Shown: one piece after another, positions 28,691 to 36,926 of the stretch
Layout: every line of letters begins with the position of its first letter
Numbering within the stretch: position 1 is the stretch's first letter
Origin: Listeria grayi DSM 20601
GTDB lineage: Bacteria; Bacillota; Bacilli; Lactobacillales; Listeriaceae
NCBI RefSeq assembly: GCF_000148995.1
Contig: NZ_GL538352.1
Span: forward strand, 1,033,149-1,097,148
Reading direction: 5' to 3'
DNA: 64,000 nt
Made by a program: the position numbers and the translations under genes
The notes under the pieces: model-generated
Databases searched by the model: none
Told to the model about the DNA's origin: nothing
What the model saw: only the letters and a program-made list of their open reading frames with translations

Positions 28691-28758
28691 TGGGCAATAT
28701 GTATTAAACTTTTTTACTATTTCATGTCAACTTTATTGTATACCCAACATATTGCCCA
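28691..28758. repeat. 12-bp perfect inverted repeat in the mreB-like leader
   Basis: TGGGCAATATGT (28691-28702) and ACATATTGCCCA (28747-28758) are exact reverse complements separated by 44 bases. They lie 9 bases upstream of a TATACT (28767-28772), a possible -10, in the 251-base gap before the mreB-like gene. They could be an operator pair or an RNA stem. Confidence 0.6.
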
Positions 28759-28823
28759 AATTCCTTTATACTGGAAAGGGAGTTTTTGAAAAATCTCGTA
28801 TTATTAGAAAGTTAGGTGGAAAA

Positions 28824-29831
28824 ATGTTTGGAACTACAACGATAGGAATCGATTTAGGAACAGCAAATATTCTAGTTTACAGCAAAACAAAAGGAATCAT
28901 TTTGAATGAGCCCTCTGTAGTTGCACTGAATCGTGAAACGAATGAAGTACTGGCAATCGGCCATGAAGCTAAGGAAATGATCGGAAAAACACCGGCCAAC
29001 ATTATCGCTGTCCGTCCCATGCAAGATGGTGTCATTGCAGATTTTGATTTAACAAGTGGTCTACTTAATGCCATTATGCGCCGAATCGGCAGTAAATCCG
29101 GCAACAACATCCGTAAACCTAATGTCGTTGTTTGTACGCCTACCGGTGCTACATCTGTAGAGCAACGTGCGATCCAAGATGCAGTACGCTCTACAGGTGC
29201 AAAAAATGTCACATTGATCGAAGAACCTGTTGCAGCAGCAATCGGAGCAGACCTGCCGGTCGACGAACCGATCGCAAATGTGATTGTTGATATCGGCGGC
29301 GGAACTTCTGAAATCGCGATTATTTCGTATGGCGGTGTCGTTTCTAGCACATCCATCCGTACCGGCGGCGATCATATGGATGAAGAAATCATTCAATACA
29401 TTCGTAAAAATTACAATGTGCTTATCGGGGAGGCAACTGCTGAACGCATCAAAATGGAACTTGGCTATGCGCCAATCACGCACGAAACTATCACTTCTGA
29501 TGTTCGCGGTCGCGACCTTCTAACTGGTCTGCCAAAAACGATCCAAGTAGAATCTACCGAGATCCAGCGTGCACTGACCGAAACATTGAACCGTATTTTG
29601 GAAGCGATTCGTCATACATTGGAACAATGCCCACCAGAACTCAGCGGCGACATCGTTGATCGTGGCATCATCCTTAGCGGCGGCGGTTCCCTTTTACACG
29701 GCTTCCAAGATTGGCTTAAACAAGAAATCGACGTACCTGTCCACATGGCACCAAGCCCGCTGGAATCCGTTGCAATCGGAACAGGACGATCACTTCAAAC
29801 GATCGAATCGTTGGGGAAAAAGGTGAAATAA
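28824..29831 (+). CDS. MreB-family cell-shape actin (MreBH/Mbl paralogue)
   Basis: This 335-residue actin-like ATPase has phosphate 1 [18 protein letters not shown], phosphate 2 [17 protein letters not shown] and the adenosine motif [15 protein letters not shown]. MreB paralogues guide lateral wall synthesis. Being a monocistronic gene away from mreCD, it is a paralogue of the MreBH or Mbl type rather than the main MreB. ATG at 28824 has TTAGGTGG upstream; the 62-codon upstream extension of the frame spans the promoter region and is rejected. Confidence 0.9.
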   Translation: MFGTTTIGIDLGTANILVYSKTKGIILNEPSVVALNRETNEVLAIGHEAKEMIGKTPANIIAVRPMQDGVIADFDLTSGLLNAIMRRIGSKSGNNIRKPNVVVCTPTGATSVEQRAIQDAVRSTGAKNVTLIEEPVAAAIGADLPVDEPIANVIVDIGGGTSEIAIISYGGVVSSTSIRTGGDHMDEEIIQYIRKNYNVLIGEATAERIKMELGYAPITHETITSDVRGRDLLTGLPKTIQVESTEIQRALTETLNRILEAIRHTLEQCPPELSGDIVDRGIILSGGGSLLHGFQDWLKQEIDVPVHMAPSPLESVAIGTGRSLQTIESLGKKVK

Positions 29832-29888
29832 AAAAACGCTACTAGTTTAGCAGCGTCCAAACCGAAGTAGCTCTCTACTTCGGTTTCT
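29832..29888. terminator. Double hairpin terminator region
   Basis: The plus-strand hairpin AAACCGAAGTAG/ctct/CTACTTCGGTTT (29858-29885) with T's ends the mreB-like transcript. A second hairpin (ACGCT...AGCGT at 29836-29856) has its T run on the minus strand and suits the converging small gene. Confidence 0.8.
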
Positions 29889-30015
29889 TTTTATGTCTGT
29901 AAACAGCTATCCCAATGTAGATAATAAGACATAAAACAAAAACATTTACGGCGAAAAAGCCTATTGTATATACCATATCAAATTTCGAGAATTCGCTAGC
30001 GATTATTAGATTCAA
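29875..30015 (-). CDS. Small single-pass membrane protein
   Basis: This hypothetical protein of 46 residues starts with TTG at 30015, preceded by GAGAGGAG at 8 bases. After a short polar N-terminus one helix (IGFFAVNVFVLCLIIYIGIAVY) is followed by a positively charged tail RHKKKPK, so the C-terminus is likely cytosolic. I do not recognise a family. The start is uncertain; the frame is open to 30069. Confidence 0.5.
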   Translation of the reverse strand: MNLIIASEFSKFDMVYTIGFFAVNVFVLCLIIYIGIAVYRHKKKPK

Positions 30016-30083
30016 CCTGTTGGCTCCTCTCCATTTCTTACTCAAAAAAGCTGTGATCATATAGAGCACAGCAATCTAAATTA

Positions 30084-30155
30084 CACCCCCTGCCGGAGTC
30101 GAACCAGCGACTAATCCTTAGGAGGGATTTGTTATATCCACTTAACTAAGGGGGT
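30084..30155 (-). tRNA. tRNA-Arg (anticodon CCT)
   Basis: The minus strand folds as a complete cloverleaf. The acceptor is ACCCCCT/AGGGGGT (7 bp), D stem GTTA/TAAC, anticodon stem AATCC/GGATT with loop CTCCTAA (anticodon CCT, reading AGG), T stem GCTGG/CCGGC with loop TTCGACT, and discriminator G. The CCA end is not encoded (TAA follows). This is the minor arginine AGG-reading tRNA. Confidence 0.95.
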
Positions 30156-30204
30156 AATACACAACTATTCTATTGTATCAAAATTCCGTTTACAGCGCAA
30201 TTTC

Positions 30205-30657
30205 TTACGGATGTATTCGTTTTTCAATAAATAAGTCGAAAATAATATTGCAGATGGTGAATAAAGCAAAGAAATACACGCCGACAATGAGTGCTCCAAC
30301 ATCCGTTGCCTGGATACTTGGTGCAAAGTAGCAGTAAATAAAAGCGAAGGCGATCATGGAAAAAAGACCGACAATGTTTTTCACCACGTGTTTGGCAAAT
30401 CCAGTTTCGGGCATGTATGGTTGCAAGGTGAATTCATAGCTGATATCAAGACAGAATAAATAAACAACGCTTGAGATTCCTAGGATGACGCCGTTTCCTA
30501 CAAAGTCTAGCGGGTTGACGATCGTGATGTCGATAAATGGTAAGAAATTTAAGCCACCAAAGGCAAGCAGATAAAGTGCAAACGGAATTAGGAGAGTGAA
30601 GCCAACAAGAATAATAAGTAAAAAGCTTACAATGACGACATCTACTATTTTTTTCAT
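30205..30657 (-). CDS. Four-helix membrane protein, possibly YrvL family
   Basis: This 150-residue protein has about four hydrophobic helices (VVIVSFLLIILVGFTLLIPFALYLL; ILGISSVVYLFCLDI; NIVGLFSMIAFAFIYCYF; IVGVYFFALFTICNIIF). The organisation recalls the regulatory YrvL family of Bacillales, but I am not sure. The start at 30657 has GGAGGG upstream; the frame to 30699 is an artefact. It is a single gene downstream of the tRNA-Arg on no shared transcript that I can see. Confidence 0.6.
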   Translation of the reverse strand: MKKIVDVVIVSFLLIILVGFTLLIPFALYLLAFGGLNFLPFIDITIVNPLDFVGNGVILGISSVVYLFCLDISYEFTLQPYMPETGFAKHVVKNIVGLFSMIAFAFIYCYFAPSIQATDVGALIVGVYFFALFTICNIIFDLFIEKRIHP

Positions 30658-30728
30658 TATCAGCCCTCCTTTAAACAGTTTACTTCTGTAATATAGCATA
30701 AATATGCTGTTTTGTCAGTTCTCATCCG

Positions 30729-30757
30729 TTGTTCTGAGCACCTTCTTAGGTTATACT
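30729..30757 (+). promoter_or_regulatory. Promoter of the small membrane protein gene
   Basis: TTGTTC (30729-30734), a 17-base spacer and TATACT (30752-30757) lie 35 bases before the start codon of the downstream gene. Confidence 0.6.
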
Positions 30758-30791
30758 AAATTACGTATCGAAGACGAAAGGAATGATGCCG

Positions 30792-30953
30792 ATGATGTGG
30801 GGTCCTCTTATCACAGCAGGAGTACTGGTCATTATTATTATTGGTATCGCTGCCGGATATCATATCGAATATCGCAAGCGTGAGCGGTTTGTTCAAAAAT
30901 ACCATATCACAGAAAAAGATATCAAAGGCCAAATCAAATTTTATGATGATTAA
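30792..30953 (+). CDS. Small membrane-anchored protein (53 aa)
   Basis: This ORF has all expected signals: a promoter at 30729-30757, AAAGGA at 30777-30782, an ATG at 30792 (alternatives 30783 and 30786) and a terminator right after its stop. The product begins MMWGPLITAGVLVIIIIGIAAG, a single N-terminal membrane helix. A charged cytosolic tail (EYRKRERFVQKYHITEKDIKGQ) follows. No family recognised. Confidence 0.7.
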   Translation: MMWGPLITAGVLVIIIIGIAAGYHIEYRKRERFVQKYHITEKDIKGQIKFYDD

Positions 30954-30991
30954 AAAGACCAAGCATTCGTTACAAATGCTTGGTCTTTTCG
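30954..30991. terminator. Bidirectional terminator
   Basis: The stem AAGACCAAGCATT/cgttac/AAATGCTTGGTCTT has T's on both strands. It lies between the small gene and the DUF871 gene. Confidence 0.92.
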
Positions 30992-30993
30992 CT

Positions 30994-32076
30994 TTATTTT
31001 TCGATAACGCGGAAATGCTGCCACGGCAGGATGCTATCTAGCAGATATTTTTCTTCAGGGATGACTCTGGCTACAATATTTGTGTTGCCGGAATTATTCA
31101 TTTGCCGAAGTGCTACTTGCATCTCGCCTTTATAGCGTTCATACCCATTATTATCAACGGTGATGTCGCCGCGTTCGATCGTGTCTGTATCGTGAGTTGG
31201 GAAATCGAACTGTTTATAATTGACACGTGTCATTGTGGAACGAATAACATAGTCAGAAACATCGCCACGATTAAAATGTTTTTGCGTCAGTACCAATTCT
31301 TTTTCTGTCGCCGTAGTTTCTGGTAAAAATTCGACTGTCAATTCCAATTCATTGCGGTTCAGTGCCGCTAGAGATTGCAGTTCTTCTTCGGATGCAAACA
31401 TATTGCCAACGATCACGTCATCGATCAAACCGGTATTCCATAGATCTTTTGCCTGTACGGCGATCGGCAAGCCGCGATGTTCTTCTAATGTCGGCAGTCC
31501 TCCGTCTACTACAAACCAAGGACCAAACTCTCCGCTAGTTGATGAAACGAAAGCCGCTGTGCGGATATTCAAGTCTTTGAACTGCTTGCTCGTTTTTAGG
31601 AAGTGCTCTCGGCTAAGCGCTGTATATTTACGTGGATAGAAATTATGACAGCCAACTATATTCGCTAAATTGGGACGATAAGAGAGAATATTTTCTACAT
31701 ATCTTGTCCCATTACTGATATTTAATTCGATTTTCAGATCCGTATCATCGAAAGACATCATCGCTTCTTCCGCACCGGAGAATCCCATATCGAGACGCAG
31801 CCCCGCTAGACCGATCTCCTTAAATTTTTCTAATTCCCGATACGTAATACCAAGGGACTCAAATACGCCAGGATCGACATCGGCAATCACTTCAAAGCCT
31901 AATTCTTTCGCACGTTTGCAGATCACTTCTAATTTGCTGAATTCTTCTTTGTCATTTGCCGAGATCAAGCAAGTGAAAATTCTGCTGAAACCGTGTTTAG
32001 CTGCAAGCTCAATATAATCTAAAGATGCTTGTAATTCCACATGCTGCGGAAAAACGGAAATTCCTAATTTTCTCAT
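30994..32076 (-). CDS. MupG-like protein (DUF871, TIM barrel)
   Basis: This 360-residue protein has an N-terminal TIM barrel (MRKLGISVFPQ, SRIFTCLIS, EVIADVDPGVFESLGITY, GLRLDMGFSG, VGCHNFYPRKYTALS). A C-terminal small barrel includes DFPTHDTDTIERGDITVDN. DUF871 contains the 6-phospho-N-acetylmuramidase MupG, which cleaves phosphorylated MurNAc-GlcNAc; other members are uncharacterised. It is the last gene of a PTS IIB-IIA-DUF871 operon, so it probably hydrolyses a phosphorylated disaccharide made by that PTS. Confidence 0.8.
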   Translation of the reverse strand: MRKLGISVFPQHVELQASLDYIELAAKHGFSRIFTCLISANDKEEFSKLEVICKRAKELGFEVIADVDPGVFESLGITYRELEKFKEIGLAGLRLDMGFSGAEEAMMSFDDTDLKIELNISNGTRYVENILSYRPNLANIVGCHNFYPRKYTALSREHFLKTSKQFKDLNIRTAAFVSSTSGEFGPWFVVDGGLPTLEEHRGLPIAVQAKDLWNTGLIDDVIVGNMFASEEELQSLAALNRNELELTVEFLPETTATEKELVLTQKHFNRGDVSDYVIRSTMTRVNYKQFDFPTHDTDTIERGDITVDNNGYERYKGEMQVALRQMNNSGNTNIVARVIPEEKYLLDSILPWQHFRVIEK

Positions 32077-32093
32077 CTTAGCTACCTCTTTTC

Positions 32094-32399
32094 TTATTTA
32101 GCGCGGTATAATTCCACGATTTCTTTAGCTAGATCTTTGAATGTAATCGCATTCATCAAATGGTCTTGGGCATGAACTAAAAGTAAAGAAACTTCTGTCC
32201 GGTCGCCACGAGCCTCGCCTTGGATTAGTGCTGTTTGCGAATGATGTGCTTCAAGCAAGGCATCATCTGCCAATTTAATTTGTTCATCTGCAGTTTTCAG
32301 ATCGCCTTTTTTAGCTGCTTCAATAGCTAGCATGGCATCGCTTTTCGCATTTCCCCCATAAATAATCAATTGCATGATGGTTTGTTCTAATTCTTCCAT
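32094..32399 (-). CDS. PTS lactose/cellobiose-type IIA protein
   Basis: This 101-residue helical phosphocarrier has the family's phosphorylation His in LVHAQDHLMNA and the early MQLIIYGGNAKSDAMLAI pattern. It passes phosphate from HPr to the IIB protein. ATG at 32399 fits the SD AAAGGA 9 bases upstream; ATG at 32408 abuts it. It lies 15 bases after the IIB gene. Confidence 0.9.
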   Translation of the reverse strand: MEELEQTIMQLIIYGGNAKSDAMLAIEAAKKGDLKTADEQIKLADDALLEAHHSQTALIQGEARGDRTEVSLLLVHAQDHLMNAITFKDLAKEIVELYRAK

Positions 32400-32414
32400 T
32401 TCCAACATTCCTTT

Positions 32415-32729
32415 CTATCTCTTTCTCTCACCTACCAGCTCGATTGCCCGTTCCAGTACTTTCGCGCCATTCATCGTTCCATAATCGATGCCACCCATTA
32501 CTTCCACTGGGACAGATTCGCCCATTTTCCGCTTGACATTTTTTTCTAAAAAACGGACTTGCGGGGCAAGAAAAACGACGTCAACCTGATCGCGATATTT
32601 ATCATAATCGACTTCCGCCACTGCCATGACATTCGCAGCGACTTGTTTTTTTTTGATGGCTTCATTTAATTTTTTGACAAGCAAACTAGTAGACATGCCA
32701 GCTGAACAAATAAGCATGATTCTAATCAT
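32415..32729 (-). CDS. PTS lactose/cellobiose-type IIB protein
   Basis: This 104-residue protein starts MIRIMLICSAGMSTSLLVKKL, with the phospho-accepting Cys in CSAGMST. The rest (VDVVFLAPQVRF, VMGGIDYGTMNGAKVL) matches the IIB-cellobiose fold. ATG at 32729 has GGAGGAGGG upstream; the longer frame to 32852 runs through the sigma-54 promoter and is rejected. It is the first gene of the operon; no IIC permease gene is present nearby. Confidence 0.92.
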   Translation of the reverse strand: MIRIMLICSAGMSTSLLVKKLNEAIKKKQVAANVMAVAEVDYDKYRDQVDVVFLAPQVRFLEKNVKRKMGESVPVEVMGGIDYGTMNGAKVLERAIELVGERKR

Positions 32730-32768
32730 AATATGCCCTCCTCCATTCAAACTGTCACTAAATAAAAA

Positions 32769-32785
32769 TGCAAAAAGCGTGCCAA
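32769..32785 (-). promoter_or_regulatory. Sigma-54 (-24/-12) promoter of the PTS operon
   Basis: The minus strand reads TTGGCACGCTTTTTGCA, an essentially perfect -24 (TTGGCAC) and -12 (TTGCA) element with correct spacing. It ends 40 bases upstream of the IIB start codon. It agrees with the adjacent AAA+ LevR-type activator. Confidence 0.93.
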
Positions 32786-32825
32786 CTTTTACATTGCAAT
32801 AGCGTGCTTTTTCGTTACACATCTC

Positions 32826-32861
32826 AAAAAGCAAGTGTGTAAACCTACACACTTGTTTTTT
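32826..32861. terminator. Terminator of the activator gene, possibly also upstream activator site
   Basis: A perfect 9-bp dyad CAAGTGTGT/aaaccta/ACACACTTG, extended by A/T pairs, directly follows the activator stop and has T-rich tracts on both sides. It also lies 46-70 bases upstream of the sigma-54 promoter, a suitable distance for an activator-binding site. Confidence 0.7.
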
Positions 32862-35537
32862 TTATCTACTAGGACTGTTGATTTTATTAGCGATCATCAT
32901 CTGAGTCAAATAAGCGATCTCGGATTGCGGGATCGTAACGCTGTATTCTTTTTCAATATTTTCCATCATTTGCTGGGTGATTTGCATTTCGACCAGATGT
33001 GTTTTTTCAAACTCGTTAAGGTTAGGAAATTCTCGGTCGACAGCACCTAGTCGAATTCGCTCGATCAAGAAGGCCATATGAAGGATCAGTCCGATATCGA
33101 CATCGGAGTCTAGCACGATATTAAGCTGGACTTGCAATTCGGAAATGACTTTTCTTAAGAAGTAAACAAGCTGTTCTGGAGAATCCACGACCTTTAGATT
33201 GCCTTCTAAGGAAGCGATAAGTTTTTCATAAGGGACTTCATCATTAATGATCCGCTTGATAATATTGATGCCGCCTTCTGACAGCACTTCTAAAGCACTG
33301 AAAAAAGGAATATCGCGATATTCAAATTCGACAGAACCCATAATGGCCAAGATATTATAGTTTTCCATCAGCTGGTCGATCCGCTCGCGAAATGCTTCTT
33401 TATGCAAGAACTGCAGCAGGATCAGTTCGACATTGGTATTGCCAATAAATGGGGCAACGACGCTTCGCAGCTGTTCTGCCACTCCCTCGCCAGTAAAACA
33501 AGTCAATACGACCGCATTTTTTGTCGGTTTGGCACGCAAGACCCGTGCTTTGTATTTATTTTCGAAAAGCTGCTGGCAACTTTGGTAAATATCTTCCAGT
33601 CCTCTCCCCATCGATGCTTTGCGAATCGCTTCCAAAACGACAGGAGTACTGACCATAGAAACGCTTTTGGTTCGAATACCTAGCTCTTCGGTCAGCATAT
33701 TTCCAAAAGATGTCAAGGAACCCATGTCACTGAGTAGTAGCACGCCTTTTTGTGGATTCAACTGTCTAACGGTATTTTTTAATTTTTCATACATGGTCTG
33801 CACATCCATCGAAAGTGGCATGTCCATTGCCGTACCGGTTTCAATGCTAAGTAGTTCTTGGACCGTTTCGACCATGCTGCTTGCTGTCGAGCGACCATGC
33901 ATCATGACAATCACTTCGACTTGTGATTCTGGGGAATTATCGGTGTCCACTGTTTCTTCTGTTAAGAACATTGTCAGGAAACCGATTTCATCAAATGGAA
34001 TCTCAATATCCAGCGATTGCTCGATCGTTGCGGAAAGATCGATCGCGACTTGGAATTCTTTGGGATAGCGTTTGCGAATGTTGTTAAGATCGGGATGAAT
34101 GATATGTTTCTGTTCTTTGATACGCTCGATCGTACTTTGCAAGTGCAGCGCAAATGCAAAACGCATTTTTTCGTTATAGGTCCTGCCCAAACTTTCGCCT
34201 GCTTGCTGATAGATTGCTCCAGCCAACTCCCAGATCGGCGGCGCAATGATTTCTTTGGCTGTTTGTTCGGAAGGTAGCTGAATCATATACTCATGAAAAT
34301 ATTTATCGACATCGATGTAAAGCATTTTTTCCATTTCTGTCTGATCTTTACCCTCTTTTTCCAGGCGTTCTGCTTTTTCTTGGATGACTTGGTAAACATC
34401 ATCAAAATCTTCGTCGGGATCAGATTTTGCGCTTGTATCGGTGAACTTGAAAATCGTTTGGTTCATATCGATCAAACGATTGATTTTATCCGGTTCGTCT
34501 TTGACATGAAGCAGTCCTTTTTGAACATGGATCGGCAAATCATTTTGTTCGATCAGGATATATGTGCTCGCTTTGGTTTTATAATGTAAAAATGCTTTGG
34601 CACAAGCGAGTTTCAAATCGCGTTGCAATTGGCCGACATTTGCACTTGCTTTATAAAGTAAAAATGCGAGCAACGTCTTGCGATCAATGTGAATCGTTTG
34701 TTTTAAACGAGAAGCTTCTTGTTTCAGGAAAAATTCGATCAGCTCATAGCGTTCATTCAAACTCCGTTCTGCTAGGGAAGGTAGCGTGATCGTCATGGGA
34801 ATGCGCCGTGTAAATGTTTCTAACAAGAAGTTGTCTGGCGATTCCGTTGTGGCCCCGATGATCTGCACATCTGCATGATGCACTTCAGCGCTTTCGCCAA
34901 GCGGGCGATACTCTCCTTTGTCAATAAAAGTGAAAAGCATTTCCTGCCCTTCTGGAGGCAGTCGATGAATCTCATCTAGAAATAAGATCCCACCGTCTGC
35001 ACTGCTGAGCAAGCCATCTTGAGAAACTTCTGCTCCGGTGTAAGCCCCTTTTTTCACGCCAAAAATATGTCCGAACAAAAGCTGCGGATTTTGTGCATAG
35101 TCCGCGCAATTAAAGGCAATAAATGGAGCATCTGTTTTGATCATCCCTACTTCTTTTGAAAAATAATACATACATTCAGCAAAGAGTGATTTCCCTGTCC
35201 CGGTTTTACCGAGTACAAGCGAATGAAGACCGCGGGGAGGATAAAGCATCGCAGCTTTTGCTTGCTGGATGCTCACTTTAAGGCTCTCCTCAGAACCGAT
35301 CAATCGATCAAAAGCCGCGGATTCTTCTGCAGCTTTCGTTTCTAATTCTTGCGCTAGACACTTATATAAAACTGGCTTACCGTTTATTTTTTCGATCTTG
35401 TTTTCTTTATATAATTCATTTAAATATCGACTGCTGTTTGCGCGGTCCATGTGGAGGTATTCAGCAATTTCGGCTGCTGAAACATTTTTATTCCATTCGT
35501 TTAAAAGTGCAAGTATCTCTTCTTTTCTACTCGACAT
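32862..35537 (-). CDS. Sigma-54-dependent LevR/ManR-type PTS regulator
   Basis: This 891-residue activator has an N-terminal HTH ([25 protein letters not shown]) and an AAA+ domain with Walker [13 protein letters not shown], sigma-54 contact loop GAYTGA and Walker [13 protein letters not shown]. Two PTS regulation domains follow, with IIA-Man-like ([16 protein letters not shown]) and IIB-like stretches between them ([16 protein letters not shown]). Such proteins sense PTS phosphorylation and drive sigma-54 promoters. From memory the L. monocytogenes counterpart is LacR (Lmo1721). Confidence 0.92.
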   Translation of the reverse strand: MSSRKEEILALLNEWNKNVSAAEIAEYLHMDRANSSRYLNELYKENKIEKINGKPVLYKCLAQELETKAAEESAAFDRLIGSEESLKVSIQQAKAAMLYPPRGLHSLVLGKTGTGKSLFAECMYYFSKEVGMIKTDAPFIAFNCADYAQNPQLLFGHIFGVKKGAYTGAEVSQDGLLSSADGGILFLDEIHRLPPEGQEMLFTFIDKGEYRPLGESAEVHHADVQIIGATTESPDNFLLETFTRRIPMTITLPSLAERSLNERYELIEFFLKQEASRLKQTIHIDRKTLLAFLLYKASANVGQLQRDLKLACAKAFLHYKTKASTYILIEQNDLPIHVQKGLLHVKDEPDKINRLIDMNQTIFKFTDTSAKSDPDEDFDDVYQVIQEKAERLEKEGKDQTEMEKMLYIDVDKYFHEYMIQLPSEQTAKEIIAPPIWELAGAIYQQAGESLGRTYNEKMRFAFALHLQSTIERIKEQKHIIHPDLNNIRKRYPKEFQVAIDLSATIEQSLDIEIPFDEIGFLTMFLTEETVDTDNSPESQVEVIVMMHGRSTASSMVETVQELLSIETGTAMDMPLSMDVQTMYEKLKNTVRQLNPQKGVLLLSDMGSLTSFGNMLTEELGIRTKSVSMVSTPVVLEAIRKASMGRGLEDIYQSCQQLFENKYKARVLRAKPTKNAVVLTCFTGEGVAEQLRSVVAPFIGNTNVELILLQFLHKEAFRERIDQLMENYNILAIMGSVEFEYRDIPFFSALEVLSEGGINIIKRIINDEVPYEKLIASLEGNLKVVDSPEQLVYFLRKVISELQVQLNIVLDSDVDIGLILHMAFLIERIRLGAVDREFPNLNEFEKTHLVEMQITQQMMENIEKEYSVTIPQSEIAYLTQMMIANKINSPSR

Positions 35538-35632
35538 CTACTCGTCTCCTTTAGACAAATCTCTGTACCTTCATTATAACGGTTGCCTAGAAACAATCAA
35601 TAGATTTTGTTCACTATTTTAAATAAAACAGC

Positions 35633-36799
35633 TTATTTCTTCTTTTTCTTGTGAGGTTTTCTGACATTTACGTTTGTTCTAACCGGTTTGGTCGTCTTGG
35701 CTTGAATCTCGCCGTGGTAAAATTGCACAAATTGACCTTTGACATCCATATCTCGGTAATACTGTTTTAATATCCGGATTTCACGTGGAGAGGCAAATGT
35801 GATCACATTCCCTGCTTTTCCCATTCGACCGGTACGTCCGCTGCGATGGGTATATTCGCGGGCACCAAGCGGCATATCATATTGGATAACATATGGTAGA
35901 TCTGGAATATCCAATCCTCTTGCCGCTACATCTGTAACCACAAGAAATGTGATTTCCTTGTTTTTAAATTGTCTCAGTACTTTTTTCCGAATTTCACGAT
36001 TGATATCGCCATGGATACCTGCTGCTTTGACGCCATCAAATTGTAATTTTTCAAGCAGAATATCCATTCGTGGCTTGTCTTTCACAAATACAAGTGCTTG
36101 CATCCCTTTTACAAACGACAATCGTTTCAGCAAATTACCTTTTTCGCGGCGCTCGACTTCCATGTATTGATGTGCGATATTATCCGTGCTTTGTTTACTA
36201 GTCTGGATATCGATATAAGTGATCTCATTCTCGACCTGTGCAAAGAAACGTTCGGGTTCTTCCAACTTTGTCGCGGATACTAAAATCAATTGTCGATCTC
36301 TTTTAGCACTGTTTACGATCTCCAAGGTAGAAGCGAAGTTTTCTTGACGCAACAGCTGATCGGATTCATCCAATGTGATTGCTTCGATCTCGTGCATTTT
36401 CAGTTTCTTTTGTTTGATCAGTTCAAGCGCTCTTCCGGGTGTAGCGACCACGATCTGTGGTTTCTTTTTCAATTTCTCGATTTGGCGTTTTACGTTGGCG
36501 CCTCCAATTATTGACATCACATCGATTTTTTCTTCTGGTTCTATCCAGCTTCGGATCACATCACTGATTTGCATGACTAATTCATGGGCAGGTGCCAGAA
36601 CCAGCCATTGTGTCTTCGGCTCTGGTGTTATTTTTTCTAACATTGGGAGTAGATAAGCGACAGTTTTACCTGTTCCTGTAGCGGAAGCAGCAATAATGGC
36701 TTCTCCATTTTTTATCGGTTGATATAACGCTTTTTGGACATCGGTAGGTGCTTCGTAACCATGCGCTTCCCACTGTTTATTCCATCTTTGATTCAGCAT
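35633..36799 (-). CDS. DEAD-box RNA helicase with variant DESD motif
   Basis: This 388-residue ATP-dependent helicase has the two RecA domains. Motif I ASATGTGKT, Ia PAHELV, Ib TPGRAL, III SAT, a VTDVAARGLDIP motif and VI HRSGRTGRMG are all present, followed by a basic tail. Motif II reads DESD instead of DEAD. Members act in ribosome assembly or mRNA turnover and cold growth; the Listeria counterpart is Lmo1722 from memory. AAAGGAG precedes the ATG. Confidence 0.9.
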   Translation of the reverse strand: MLNQRWNKQWEAHGYEAPTDVQKALYQPIKNGEAIIAASATGTGKTVAYLLPMLEKITPEPKTQWLVLAPAHELVMQISDVIRSWIEPEEKIDVMSIIGGANVKRQIEKLKKKPQIVVATPGRALELIKQKKLKMHEIEAITLDESDQLLRQENFASTLEIVNSAKRDRQLILVSATKLEEPERFFAQVENEITYIDIQTSKQSTDNIAHQYMEVERREKGNLLKRLSFVKGMQALVFVKDKPRMDILLEKLQFDGVKAAGIHGDINREIRKKVLRQFKNKEITFLVVTDVAARGLDIPDLPYVIQYDMPLGAREYTHRSGRTGRMGKAGNVITFASPREIRILKQYYRDMDVKGQFVQFYHGEIQAKTTKPVRTNVNVRKPHKKKKK

Positions 36800-36883
36800 G
36801 CTTTTATCTCCTTTATTTCATTCTTATTTCATCATATCATGTCTACTAAAAAAAAGCATCGCCATGAAAGGCGGAGTTTATTA

Positions 36884-36924
36884 AAATAAGCATGTTTCCT
36901 AAGAAAATAGGAAACATGCTTTCC
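36884..36924 (-). terminator. Terminator after mvaE
   Basis: A 13-bp perfect stem AAGCATGTTTCCT / AGGAAACATGCTT (loop of 8) has a T-rich tail on the minus strand. Confidence 0.85.
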
Positions 36925-36926
36925 GA

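Noticed and set aside
28638-28823. N-terminal extension of the mreB-like protein
   Set aside because: The extension covers the inverted repeat and promoter-like region. MreB proteins begin close to the IGIDLGT motif, and GGTGG precedes the ATG at 28824.
32826-32861. Treating the CAAGTGTGT dyad only as an activator-binding site
   Set aside because: Its T-rich flanks and position right after the activator stop make a terminator the primary reading. An activator site is noted as a secondary possibility.
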